Assembly: GCF_003207895.1 (NCBI RefSeq)
Contig: NZ_NKUB01000027.1
Span: forward strand, 1 to 35,290
Origin: Komagataeibacter swingsii
GTDB lineage: Bacteria; Pseudomonadota; Alphaproteobacteria; Acetobacterales; Acetobacteraceae
Direction: 5' to 3'
DNA: 35,290 bases
The notes beneath the pieces are model-generated. The model was not told where the DNA came from, ran no database searches, and saw nothing but the letters and a program-made list of their open reading frames with translations. Shown piece by piece: positions 16,163-24,489 of this stretch. Numbering within the stretch: the stretch's first letter is position 1; every line of letters starts with the position of its first letter. Made by a program: the position numbers and the translations under genes.

Positions 16163-16465
16163 ATACTTTTAAAAAAATATATTTTATTCATATCAATATT
16201 TTATCGTCTGCTTAAATATTATTTTTGTGGTGTCAGTCTCCTTGGCGGTGCGTCCCGTAGTGGTCCCTCGATTTTTTCCATGGGAGAGTCCGTCTAGGAC
16301 AAGGCACCACCAACAAGTCCGGTGCATAGTGTTAAGGTATGACTGAGGCGATTTAACTAACGGATCGGGAATGGACGATGATTGGTTTGCTTTTGTCTCC
16401 TAAGCTCGAATGTTGAGCACGCCTAGCTGAAAATGTTGGTAGGCCACCCCGCCAGACAATAGCAT
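16163..16465. other. Unexplained downstream junction
   Basis: About 300 nt. The first ~45 nt are as AT-rich as the NACHT gene. From about 16,210 the composition is intermediate and unlike both neighbours, with stop codons in every frame and no good hairpin terminator. It may be debris of another mobile element or the right boundary of the insertion. I recognise no RNA gene or insertion-sequence end. Confidence 0.4.
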
Positions 16466-17539
16466 TTACAGTCCTGCGTCCTGCCTGCCGGGCATTTCCC
16501 GCGCGACATCAAATACAACACATCCCCCCGCACAATACCGAAACCCCGTAACCGCAAACACCACCTCCACCGGAATATCAAAATAGAAATCCAGCATTCC
16601 CGGCGGGTAACCGCTCTGCGTTTCCTCGCGGTCCATGGCGGCGATGGTGTCGTGTAACGCTGCGGGCGGCGTGCCGGTTATGGTCAGGTCGTGCGGGCCT
16701 GCGGCCTGTCCGTGATGGGTGACGGACCAGACCTGCGCGCCGTCTTGGTATCCGCTTGCGGCACTTTCGTACCGGCGTTCGTCCACCATGCAGGTTACGA
16801 CCGTGGCCCCGGCGCAATACGTGGCCAGCAGCGCCTCATGCGCCCGCGCCGTGGCGGGGTCGTTGCACAGCACCACCGTCCACCCGTCGGGCAGGCTGGC
16901 GATGGCCATGGGCGCGGGGCGGGCATCGTCCTGTGGCGTGCCGGTATCGCCCAGGCCCATGCGGGCGCACACGGCGGCGCGGTCGATGCCGTGGAAGGCG
17001 AATACCGTCACCGCATGCCCCGCCGGGCGGGGCGGGCAGGTTTCGCGTATGTGGAACCGCAGCCGGATGGGGGGGAAGATGTCCTGCGCGCCCTCGGTCA
17101 TCTGCGCCGGGGCAAAGGTCACGCCCGCCTCCCCCACGCGGTAGGGATAGACGATGTTTTCCGCCGTGCCGTCGCGGTGGGCGCACATGATGACGGCGGC
17201 CTGCTCCGCCCCGTCGCCACCGGGCAGCAGCACGCTGCAGTTGGCGACCACCGCCGCCGCCCGCGCGCCCGTGCGCCGCGCCGCGTCCTGCACCGCGCCG
17301 CGCGCGCGATCAAGCTGTATGGCGCTGTCGGCCTGCCCGCCGGGACCGGCCACCGTCTCGATCGCACCAAGGTAGCGGCCCGGGGCCATGACCGCGCCAA
17401 ACGGGGCAAACACCCCCTGCCGGGACAAAAGCCGCTCCACTTCGGGGCGCAGGTGGGCGGCAAGGCGGTCGAAATCGCGCCGGGGCGTGGCCAGCCATTC
17501 CGGCAGGTCAGCCTCGGCCCAGCCCTTGTACACGTCCAT
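16466..17539 (-). CDS. Hypothetical two-part protein
   Basis: A 357-aa protein starting MDVYKGWAEADLPEWLATPR, with GGGGGAACAGGG before the ATG at 17539. The C-terminal half (DGWTVVLCNDPATARAHEAL, ERRYESAASGYQDGAQVWSV, DREETQSGYPPGMLDFYFDI) resembles an uncharacterised alphaproteobacterial family with 'SNDP' and 'G..vWsv.HD' segments. The N-terminal half contains an IQLDRARGAVQDAARRTGAR region and a Cys (NCSVLLPGGDG) but matches nothing I recognise. It has no signal peptide or membrane segment. It is encoded 135 nt downstream of the permease gene on the same strand and may share its transcript unless the repeat remnant at 17654 terminates it. Confidence 0.6.
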   Translation of the reverse strand: MDVYKGWAEADLPEWLATPRRDFDRLAAHLRPEVERLLSRQGVFAPFGAVMAPGRYLGAIETVAGPGGQADSAIQLDRARGAVQDAARRTGARAAAVVANCSVLLPGGDGAEQAAVIMCAHRDGTAENIVYPYRVGEAGVTFAPAQMTEGAQDIFPPIRLRFHIRETCPPRPAGHAVTVFAFHGIDRAAVCARMGLGDTGTPQDDARPAPMAIASLPDGWTVVLCNDPATARAHEALLATYCAGATVVTCMVDERRYESAASGYQDGAQVWSVTHHGQAAGPHDLTITGTPPAALHDTIAAMDREETQSGYPPGMLDFYFDIPVEVVFAVTGFRYCAGGCVVFDVAREMPGRQDAGL

Positions 17540-17653
17540 CCCTGTTCCCCCGTGCCGGTTCGGGGTCATGATGGGTGGTGGGGGATGGCCGTGTCAATCC
17601 GGCGGGCCAGCCGGCTGCCTGAAAAGTCGGGCCAGGCAACACCCTGCAATCAT

Positions 17654-17674
17654 GGGAAAGTTTTTGGTGAAGCC
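17654..17674 (-). repeat. Repeat remnant directly after the permease stop
   Basis: AAAGTTTTTGGTGAAGCC is the end of the hairpin repeat family in inverted orientation. It abuts the permease stop codon, as if the permease 3' end or its terminator was once a full copy. Confidence 0.6.
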
Positions 17675-19111
17675 TTAGTCTGTTGTCGTCCGGCCCACGC
17701 AGAACCCAAGCCCCGTCACCGCGAATGGCAGCACCGCCAGCATCAGGCTGGTCCGGTCGGCAAGGCCGGTGATGCGGGTGAAATTGGCCATGATGATGTA
17801 CAGCACCGCGCACAGCGCCACCGCCGCGATGCCCGGGATGGCCAGCGTGCTGACCGCCCGCCCCCGCGACAGGTCGCGCCTGCGGGTAAAGAACGCCACC
17901 ACCGCCACCGATGTCAGGACCATCAGCACGGTGATGCCGATGGTCGATATCCCGGCCATCGACCCGAAAATATCCACCAGCGGGTCCACGCCCGACAGCG
18001 CGGCAAGGACCAGCAGCACGCATGCCGTGCCCGTCTGCGCCACGGACGCCACGTGCGGCGAGGCATGGCGGTCATGCGTGCGGGCCAGGAAGGCGGGCAT
18101 GATCCCCTCGCGCCCCAGCGCAAGCTGGTAGCGGGCGATGATGTTGTGGAACGACAGCAGGCACGCGAACAGGCTGGTCAGCAGCAATACCTGCATGGCC
18201 TGCTGCATCACCCGCCCCGCATAGCGCCCCGCCGTTTCCAGCACGATGTTGCGCCCGTGGTCCAGGAACCCGCGCGTGATCGCGGCAATGCTGTCCGCCC
18301 CCCATGCATGGATCACGCACCAGCACGATATGGCGTAGAACAGGCCGATGATGACCACCGCGCCATAGGTCGCGCGCGGGATGGTGCGCTGCGGGTCGCG
18401 GGCCTCGTCGCGGAAGATGGCCGTGGCCTCGAACCCGATGAACCCGGTCATGGCGAACAGCAGCGCCACGGCGAACGGCCCGGCCGGCCCCGCATCCGCC
18501 ACCGGGGTCATCGCCATGGGGGCCACCGGCATGGGGCGCCACAGGATCATGGCGTTCATGACCACCACCACCCCGATTTCCAGCACCAGCGCCACGCCCA
18601 GCACGCGCGAACTCAGGTCGATATGCCGGTAGCCCATCACGGCCACCACCCCCAGCACCCCCGCCGCGTACAGCCACCACGGCAGGGCGGGACCACCCCA
18701 CTGGCGCGCCGCGTCATCCATGGACCAGCCGAAAAACCCGTAAACCCCAAGCTGGATGGCGGTATAGGTCAGCAGCGCCAGGAACGCCCCGGCCCGCCCG
18801 CACCGCGCCCCCAGCCCCGCGCGGATATAGGTGAAGAACGCCCCTGCTTCGGTCATGTACGCCGTCATGGCGACAAACCCGACCGAAAACAGCAGCATCA
18901 CCGCCGCCGCCGCGACAAACCCGGTCCATGCAAGCGGCCCGTTGCCCTGCGTGATGGCCAGCGGCACGTTGCCGCTTATGACCGTAAGCGGGGCCGCCGC
19001 GGCAATGACCATGAAGATGATTTCGGCAGCGCCCAGATTGCCCGACAGCCGCCCCGTGCCGGCGGGGCCACGCGTCGCGCCGGCAGCCGTGGCGGCGGCC
19101 CGCACGTTCAT
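17675..19111 (-). CDS. APC superfamily amino-acid permease
   Basis: A 478-aa integral membrane protein with about 12 hydrophobic segments. The N-terminal region (LSGNLGAAEIIFMVIAAAAP, then LTVISGNVPLAI) is the typical first helix of APC-family amino-acid/polyamine transporters, with the unwound substrate-binding segment. FAMTGFIGFEATAIFRDEAR followed by DPQRTIPRAT is the conserved helix 6 / loop signature. Its ATG overlaps the TGA of the upstream amidase (ATGA), so the two are translationally coupled, which suggests it imports the amidase's substrate. The substrate itself cannot be read from sequence. Confidence 0.85.
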   Translation of the reverse strand: MNVRAAATAAGATRGPAGTGRLSGNLGAAEIIFMVIAAAAPLTVISGNVPLAITQGNGPLAWTGFVAAAAVMLLFSVGFVAMTAYMTEAGAFFTYIRAGLGARCGRAGAFLALLTYTAIQLGVYGFFGWSMDDAARQWGGPALPWWLYAAGVLGVVAVMGYRHIDLSSRVLGVALVLEIGVVVVMNAMILWRPMPVAPMAMTPVADAGPAGPFAVALLFAMTGFIGFEATAIFRDEARDPQRTIPRATYGAVVIIGLFYAISCWCVIHAWGADSIAAITRGFLDHGRNIVLETAGRYAGRVMQQAMQVLLLTSLFACLLSFHNIIARYQLALGREGIMPAFLARTHDRHASPHVASVAQTGTACVLLVLAALSGVDPLVDIFGSMAGISTIGITVLMVLTSVAVVAFFTRRRDLSRGRAVSTLAIPGIAAVALCAVLYIIMANFTRITGLADRTSLMLAVLPFAVTGLGFCVGRTTTD

Positions 19112-19896
19112 GCCGTCAGGCCCATGCCACGGTACAGGTCCAGCCTGCGGTCGGCCAGGAAGGGATTTTCACGCTGCGCGCGCGCGACCAGACCGGGTTC
19201 GATATCGGCCACCAGCAGCGCCTCCTCCAGCCCCGCCTGCGCCAGCACCGTGGCGTCGGGCGCGATGATGCGGCTGTTGCCCACGTAAACCGTGTCGCGC
19301 TCGCGCCCGGTGTGGTTGATGTAGGCCAGGTAGATCTGGTTTTCCCACGCCCGCGTGCGCACCAGTTCGCGGGCGGAAAACAGGTATGGCTCCATCAGCG
19401 CGGTGGGCACCAGCAGCGCCTCGCACCCTGCCTGCGCCACGTGGCGGACGTATTCGGGAAACTCCACGTCATAACAGATCATGCCCGCCACGCGCACCCC
19501 GTCAAAGGGCACGACGGCGGAAGGCTGCGTGCCGGGCAGGAAGAACGCGCGTTCCATGTCGCCAAACAGGTGCAGCTTGCGCACATGCAGTACCTGCGCG
19601 CCATTACGGTCCAGCAGCATGGCGCTGTTGTACAGCCCGTCGGGCGTGTGTTCGGCATACCCCACCATGATCGCCACCCCGCGCGCCACCGCGATGTTGC
19701 GCACCGCCCCCACCGCGTCGAAGCGCGCCAGGTCATGCAGGCTGTCGCCAATGTCGTAGCCGGTCACGAACAGTTCGGGGGTGACCAGCAGGTCCACCCC
19801 CTGCCCCGCCGCGCGCGCCACGGCGGCGTCAAGCGCATGCAGGTTGGCGTCGATATCCCCCGGGGTTCCCGCTGTCTGTAGGCCGGCCACGCGCAT
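19108..19896 (-). CDS. Carbon-nitrogen hydrolase (nitrilase superfamily amidase)
   Basis: A 262-aa cytoplasmic enzyme starting MRVAGLQTAGTPGDIDANL. The catalytic triad is present: Glu41 in TPELFVTGY, Lys107 in HVRKLHLFGDMERAF and Cys141 in GMICYDVEFPE, with the second conserved Glu115. The C-terminal NSRIIAPDATVLAQAG segment is also typical. Overall pattern fits the aliphatic amidase / carbamoyl-putrescine amidase-like branches rather than true nitrilases. The ATG at 19896 is chosen because the family starts close to this residue. It is translationally coupled to the amino-acid permease, so uptake followed by amide hydrolysis is likely. The physiological amide is unknown. Confidence 0.87.
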   Translation of the reverse strand: MRVAGLQTAGTPGDIDANLHALDAAVARAAGQGVDLLVTPELFVTGYDIGDSLHDLARFDAVGAVRNIAVARGVAIMVGYAEHTPDGLYNSAMLLDRNGAQVLHVRKLHLFGDMERAFFLPGTQPSAVVPFDGVRVAGMICYDVEFPEYVRHVAQAGCEALLVPTALMEPYLFSARELVRTRAWENQIYLAYINHTGRERDTVYVGNSRIIAPDATVLAQAGLEEALLVADIEPGLVARAQRENPFLADRRLDLYRGMGLTA

Positions 19897-20082
19897 GATG
19901 TAAGGTCCTGATTTGTTACTGATTCGCAATGGGTATCATGCCCGCCGCCCGACGCAACACAAATCTTGCCGCCTGTATGACGGATGGCGCGGCGCCGGGC
20001 ATGATGGCCTGCATGCGGTCCCGTGGCGCAGGCCCGCGCGGACGGGCGTTTCCGGCGGCCGCCCTGAACTTTTGGCAATCAG

Positions 20083-20103
20083 CCCTCAACCCTCAACCCT
20101 CAA
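20083..20103 (+). repeat. 7-bp tandem repeat, three units
   Basis: CCCTCAA is repeated three times, followed by a variant fourth unit (CCTTCA), right at the 3' end of the DMT transporter gene. It is too short to assign a role; slippage here would alter only the DNA beyond the stop codon. Confidence 0.6.
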
Positions 20104-20106
20104 CCT

Positions 20107-21189
20107 TCACGCCGCATGCGTGTGCCCGTCCGGGCCGTGATCGTGGTCATGGCGGTGGTGCAGGTCGGGGTAATGCGGGTGGCTGTGCGCCAGCCTTGCA
20201 TGCACGTGGCGGTGGGTATGGGGTTCGCCCGCCGGGTCATCGGGGCCGTGTTCGTGCTGGTGGTGGGCGTCATGCACGTGGCGGTGGATGTGTTCCATGA
20301 TTTCATGCACATGTTCGTGATCATGGCGTTCGCTCAGGTGCAGCCACAGCCCCACCGCCATGAACGCCCCCGCAACGGCCAGCCGCCCGATGTCATGCGC
20401 GTGGAACAGGGCCACCGACACCACCGCCCCGATAAAGGGCGCCAGCGCGAAATACGCCCCCGTGCGCGCCGCCCCAAGGTGGCGCAGCCCCAGCATGAAC
20501 GCCACAAGGCTGACCCCGTAGCCAAGGAAGCCGATGCCCCCCGCCGCCGCCACGACCCCCGCGCCGGGCAGGCGGGCGTGTTGCAGCACAAGCGCCAGGC
20601 ACAGGTTGACGCTGCCCGCGACAAGCCCCTTCAGCATGGCGATGCGCACCGGGTCGGCGGCCGAAAGCCGGCCGCTGAGGTTATTGTCAACACCCCAGCA
20701 CAGGCAGGCCGCGATGATGCAGGGCGCGCCGGGCGCGAACGCCGCATGCCCCTGCCATGACAGCACGCCCGCCCCCGCCACGATGCACGCCGCGCCGAAC
20801 AGCAGCCTGCGGTCCACGTTTTCACGGAACACCAGCCACGCGATCAGCAGGGTCGCGATGCTTTCCATGTTCAGCAGCAGCGATGCGCTGGCCGCGTCGC
20901 TGCGCGCCAGCCCGATCATCAGCAGCAGCGGCCCGGCCACGCCGCCGGTGGCGATCACCCCCAGCAGGCATGGCAGGTCGGCGCGCGTCAGCGCGGCCTC
21001 GTCATGGCTGGGCAGGCGCAGCGCCGCGCGCGCCCCCAGCACCACCGCCAGCCCGATACCGGAGCCAAGGTACAGCAGCCCCGCCGCCATCTGGGGCGAC
21101 ATGCCCCCCAGCAGCAGCTTGGCGAATGGCGTGCTGGCGCCAAACAGCACGGCGGACAGCAGGGCAAGGACAAGGCCGGTTCTGTTCAT
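20107..21189 (-). CDS. EamA/DMT-family transporter with histidine-rich tail
   Basis: A 360-aa protein. Residues 1-285 contain about ten hydrophobic helices in two EamA-type halves (LVLALLSAVLFGASTPFAKL at the start; LKGLVAGSVNLCLALVLQ and GIGFLGYGVSLVAFMLGLRH in the second). The last 74 residues (about 287-360) are soluble and contain 26 histidines in HEHVHEIMEHIHRHVH-like repeats. Such tails occur in a subset of DMT exporters and in other transporters of Ni, Co or Zn, so a divalent-metal role is plausible. The ATG at 21189 fits the first helix. It is probably monocistronic, with an intact MITE upstream and a repeat-rich 3' end. Confidence 0.8.
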   Translation of the reverse strand: MNRTGLVLALLSAVLFGASTPFAKLLLGGMSPQMAAGLLYLGSGIGLAVVLGARAALRLPSHDEAALTRADLPCLLGVIATGGVAGPLLLMIGLARSDAASASLLLNMESIATLLIAWLVFRENVDRRLLFGAACIVAGAGVLSWQGHAAFAPGAPCIIAACLCWGVDNNLSGRLSAADPVRIAMLKGLVAGSVNLCLALVLQHARLPGAGVVAAAGGIGFLGYGVSLVAFMLGLRHLGAARTGAYFALAPFIGAVVSVALFHAHDIGRLAVAGAFMAVGLWLHLSERHDHEHVHEIMEHIHRHVHDAHHQHEHGPDDPAGEPHTHRHVHARLAHSHPHYPDLHHRHDHDHGPDGHTHAA

Positions 21190-21335
21190 CCCCCACCCAT
21201 ACCACACCGCCCCCTGCGGGAGCCATGATCATGATATTGCGCGGGCACGCGACCGGATCATCGGGCCGGTCGCGTGCCCATAAAGGCATCCGGGATGCGC
21301 CTTTTTGCACGAAGGCGGCGTTGCCCGAAAGATAA

Positions 21336-21498
21336 GAGGCTGTTTGAAAACAAATCGTTGATAAAAAACAATAAAAGTTTTTGGGTGCCGCCTTTTTCTC
21401 AAAAAGGCGGCGTTCTTTCGAAGCTTCTGCAAAAAGCTTCACCAAAAACTTCCCTTAATTTTAAAGCACTATCATGGCCTGGCCTTTCAAACAGTCTT
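21336..21498 (+). mobile_element. Intact 163-bp MITE with double hairpin
   Basis: Left end GAGGCTGTTTGAAAA and right end CTTTCAAACAGTCTT form imperfect terminal inverted repeats. TAA flanks both sides (21333-21335 and 21499-21501) as a target duplication. The interior carries GCCGCC...GGCGGC and GAAGCTT...AAGCTTC hairpins, with no coding capacity. The ends and TNA target resemble IS5-family (IS1031/IS427-type) elements as I recall them. Confidence 0.85.
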
Positions 21499-21550
21499 TA
21501 ACGTCCTCATGCTTTATCAAGCGGTGTCCCGCTTCATTATCGTGCTGTCC

Positions 21551-22120
21551 TCACCACCGTTCATGCAGGATATCCAGCGCCGCATGCAGCGTGCGGATGC
21601 GGGTGCGGGGGGCTTCGTCCATGCCGCATACCGCGCACACCACGCGGCCCCGCGCCGGGGTCAGCAGCGACAGGGCGCGGTCGATGGCGCGGCGGGCGTG
21701 CAGGCTGGCCTCCGTCTCCTCCATCGCGCCGCCGCCGCCCGCGCCGGTACGGGGGGTGTAGCGCTGCACAAGCCGCCCGCCGCGCATGGCCCGCAGCCAG
21801 GCAGCGCGAAACCGCAGCCCCGCCGCATGCTGGTCGGCGGTCAGGGCGGCGCCGGCGCGGTAAAACAGGCGGTCGAGCATGCAGGTGTCATGCATCCGCC
21901 GCACGGTGTGCCGCGGGGCGCGCGGGGCCAGTGCGATGCGGTCCTCCACCACCACGCGGGCGCGGGCGGCGGGACCATCGGCCCCCATGTCGGGTCGCAG
22001 CCCCATGGCGATGTCACGGGCGGCCAGGCGTGCGCGGCGGTCGGCGCGCAGGATGGCGGCCACGCGGCGGTGTTCCCCCTGCGCGGTGGCGTCGGGGGTA
22101 CGGGCAAGGGGTACGGGCAT
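21551..22120 (-). CDS. DUF6456-like phage protein
   Basis: A 189-aa, Arg/Ala-rich protein starting MPVPLARTPDATAQGEHRRV. The C-terminal two-thirds follow the DUF6456 pattern: MLDRLFYRAGAALTADQHAA, then GLRFRAAWLRAMRGG, HARRAIDRALSLLTPARGRV, a short Cys motif (VVCAVCGMDE) and a final TRIRTLHAALDILHERW helix. Members are small DNA-associated or regulatory proteins in phage and alphaproteobacterial genomes; no enzymatic activity is established. It lies at the end of the early module on the same strand as the VirE and primase genes, so a replication or late-switch role is possible. Confidence 0.65.
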   Translation of the reverse strand: MPVPLARTPDATAQGEHRRVAAILRADRRARLAARDIAMGLRPDMGADGPAARARVVVEDRIALAPRAPRHTVRRMHDTCMLDRLFYRAGAALTADQHAAGLRFRAAWLRAMRGGRLVQRYTPRTGAGGGGAMEETEASLHARRAIDRALSLLTPARGRVVCAVCGMDEAPRTRIRTLHAALDILHERW

Positions 22121-22470
22121 GGCGTGTCCTGTGCGGTCTGTGTGATATTTTCATACTATCCGCCGCCCATGCAGGCGGCACGCCCGCCCGTACCCCCGGC
22201 GGCCGGGACCGGGGGTACGAGCATGATGCGCCCTGACCCCCGGTTTTCCGCGCCCTGCCGCCATGGCGTACCCCTGTACCCCTTGTACCCCCTGAAAAGT
22301 TATTTGTGGCATGGGGGGGTGTGGGAAGGCCGTCATGTACGGTCGGGGGAATTCAGGGGTACGGGGGGTACAGGGGTACGCTCCGGCAGCGGCGGCGTGT
22401 CCCCCGGTTTGACAGCGGCCCGCAAGCGCCGTCTATTGTCAGTCCGTAATGTTCATGAAGGTCATGTTCC
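22121..22470. other. GTACCCC-rich intergenic region with inverted repeats
   Basis: The divergent gap between the DUF6456-like and amidohydrolase genes. It holds many copies of GTACCCC or its complement. Two structures stand out: a hairpin with 10-bp arms (22190-22199 and 22209-22218, GTACCCCCGG/CCGGGGGTAC, 9-nt loop) and a long near-perfect inverted repeat (22268-22296 and 22352-22379) around a 55-nt spacer. It could be a replication origin with iterons, a regulator-binding array or a site for DNA processing. Confidence 0.6.
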
Positions 22471-24294
22471 ATGGGACTGCCGTTTCGCCATGCCGTATGC
22501 ATGGCCGCCCTGCTGTCATGCGCAGCGCCCGCCATGGCGGGGACCGTGCCGGCCGATATCGTCTTTACCAACGGCTATATCTACAGCGTTGACAAAAAGG
22601 ACCATGTGTACCAGGCCCTTGCGGTCAGGGACGGGCGCATCGCCTATGTTGGCGGCAATGCGAGGGCCGCGCGGTATGTCGGCCCCGCCACGCAGCGCGT
22701 GGACCTTGGCGGCCGGATGATGATGCCGGGGCTGGTGGACGGGCACATGCACCCGCTGGAAGGCGGCAAGAGCCTGATGGGCTGCTCGCTGGACTACCTG
22801 CCCCTGACGCATGACGAATTCAGCCAGCGCGTGCGCGCCTGCACCGCCAATCCCGCCCTGCGCCGCCCCAATGGCACGCTGGTGGTGCGCGGCTGGTTTC
22901 AGGAGGCGATGAAGCCCGCCGGCGTGCGCCTGACGAAGGCGGACCTGGACCGCATCGACGCCCGCCGCCCCATCGTGGTGCGGTCCACCTTTGGCCATAC
23001 CACGCTGGTCAATTCGGCGGCGCTGCGCATGGCGGGCATCACGGCAGCGACGAAAAGCCCGGCGGGCGGCGAGATCGTGCATGATGCAAGGGGCCAGCCC
23101 ACCGGCGTGCTGGAGGACGTGGCGCAGGACCTGGTCGAACGTGTCGATCCCCCGCTGAGCGCGGATGAAAACGTGCAGGCGGCCCGCGCGTCGCTGGCGG
23201 CGATGCGCGAACAGGGCATTACCGGATTCTTGGACGCATGGGCGCTGGAGTCCGACCTGTCCAGCTATACCGCGCTGCAAAAAAGCGGGGAACTGACCGC
23301 CCGCGCCCATTTCGCCCCGCTGGTCGAACCCGCCACGGGCGCGGACGTGGCGGGCAACGTGCAGCGCCTGAAGGCCATCGCCGCGCAATATGACCAGGGG
23401 CCGACAGGCGTGGACCCCGGCATTACCGTGCGCAACGTCAAGTTCTTCATGGACGGGGTGATCGCCGCCCCCGAACTGACCGGCCGCGTGCTGCAACCCT
23501 ATTATGTCAATGCCGGCACGAAGGGCGCGCCCCACTGGGTGCCGGGCACGTCGCTGGGGCCTGACCCCTATTTCCCGCCCGCCATCCTTGGCCCGCTGCT
23601 GCAGGGCGTGGTGCAGGCGGGCTTTGACCCGCACATGCATGCCGATGGCGATGGGGCGGTGCATATCGCGCTGGATGGCGTGCAGTACGTGCGCGACCAC
23701 CTGCCGCATGCCGATTTCCGCCCCGCCATCGCGCATGACGAACTGGTCTCCCCCGCCGACGTGCCGCGCTACAGACCGCTGGGCGCCGTGCCGGTGCTGT
23801 CGTTCCAGTGGGAAAAGGAAGGGCCGGATACGGTCGATGCCGGGCGCGACTTCCTCGGCCCCGAACGGGCGAAGGCGATGGAACCCGCATGGCCGCTGTA
23901 CAAGGCCGGAGCGCGGATCGCCTATGGTTCCGACTGGCCGGTGGACCGCCTGAACGAATGGTTCGCGCTGAAGGTGGGCGTCACCCGCACCAATGCCCCC
24001 GAGGCGGGCGAGAAATATGCCCACCCGCTGGGCGACGCCCCCGGCCTGCCCCGGCCCGAAGTGCTGCGCGCGATCACCATGAATTCGTCATGGGAACTGC
24101 GTTCGGACACGCAGACGGGATCGCTGGAACGCGGCAAGCTGGCGGACCTGATCGTGCTGGACCGCAACGTGATGCAGGTCCCGGCGGCCGACATCGCCAA
24201 TACGAAGGTGCTGCTGACCATGGTGGGTGGCAGGGTTGTCTATAACCGCGACGGGACAATCGCGCTGAAGGCCGCGACCGGCGGGGCGCGGTAA
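22471..24294 (+). CDS. Secreted amidohydrolase, YtcJ-like
   Basis: A 607-aa protein with a signal peptide (about residues 1-23, ending APAMA|G), so it is probably periplasmic. The amidohydrolase core is seen in the DIVFTNGYIYSVD beta-sandwich start, the metal-binding HxH in GLVDGHMHP (His92 and His94), VKFFMDGVI, DPHMHADGDGAV and the terminal AYGSDWPVD Asp motif, ending with the usual LIVLDRN and RVVYNRDG sandwich strands. It belongs to the large YtcJ / exoenzyme-regulatory type of metal-dependent amidohydrolase, whose substrates are mostly unknown. It sits between the early phage genes and is transcribed opposite to them, so it is probably cargo. Confidence 0.87.
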   Translation: MGLPFRHAVCMAALLSCAAPAMAGTVPADIVFTNGYIYSVDKKDHVYQALAVRDGRIAYVGGNARAARYVGPATQRVDLGGRMMMPGLVDGHMHPLEGGKSLMGCSLDYLPLTHDEFSQRVRACTANPALRRPNGTLVVRGWFQEAMKPAGVRLTKADLDRIDARRPIVVRSTFGHTTLVNSAALRMAGITAATKSPAGGEIVHDARGQPTGVLEDVAQDLVERVDPPLSADENVQAARASLAAMREQGITGFLDAWALESDLSSYTALQKSGELTARAHFAPLVEPATGADVAGNVQRLKAIAAQYDQGPTGVDPGITVRNVKFFMDGVIAAPELTGRVLQPYYVNAGTKGAPHWVPGTSLGPDPYFPPAILGPLLQGVVQAGFDPHMHADGDGAVHIALDGVQYVRDHLPHADFRPAIAHDELVSPADVPRYRPLGAVPVLSFQWEKEGPDTVDAGRDFLGPERAKAMEPAWPLYKAGARIAYGSDWPVDRLNEWFALKVGVTRTNAPEAGEKYAHPLGDAPGLPRPEVLRAITMNSSWELRSDTQTGSLERGKLADLIVLDRNVMQVPAADIANTKVLLTMVGGRVVYNRDGTIALKAATGGAR

Positions 24295-24304
24295 CCGGCG
24301 CGCG

Positions 24305-24332
24305 GGCGTCTCCCCGTTTGCCGGGGACGCCT
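24305..24332 (+). terminator. Hairpin after the amidohydrolase gene
   Basis: GGCGTCTCCCCG pairs with CGGGGACGCC with one bulge, ten bases after the amidohydrolase stop, and is followed by T-rich sequence (CTGTTTCGATGCTTCTGTTTTT). It is a likely intrinsic terminator. Confidence 0.6.
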
Positions 24333-24424
24333 GTTTCGATGCTTCTGTTTTTCAGGGGGCATGGCGGCGCTGCGGCGTGACGTGCCGTGAAGCGCGTCGT
24401 CCGGCCATGCGCTGGCCCCAATTG

Positions 24425-24485
24425 GCCGAAGTTTTGGGTGGCGGACGTTTTCGGGCGCGCCTTTTTGCAAAAAGACAGCGTCCTT
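24425..24485 (+). repeat. Decayed double-hairpin repeat
   Basis: GTTTTGGGTGGCGGACGTTTTC and GCGCCTTTTTGCAAAAAGACAGCG are remnants of the family. It lies between the convergent amidohydrolase and VirE genes. Confidence 0.6.
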
Positions 24486-24489
24486 CCCC

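Noticed and set aside
16210-16460. Possible tRNA, retron RNA or insertion-sequence end
   Set aside because: No cloverleaf, no convincing long inverted repeats and no adjacent reverse transcriptase or transposase. Recorded only as unexplained sequence.
16691-19288. 865-codon plus-strand ORF
   Set aside because: It is antisense to the hypothetical protein and the permease, is Arg/His/Gly-rich in the way GC-rich shadow frames are, and shows no domain. The minus-strand genes have clear motifs.
19897-19930. Fur/Irr-like box before the amidase
   Set aside because: TTGCGAATCAGTAACAAAT has only a loose resemblance and poor dyad symmetry, so it is not a supported site.
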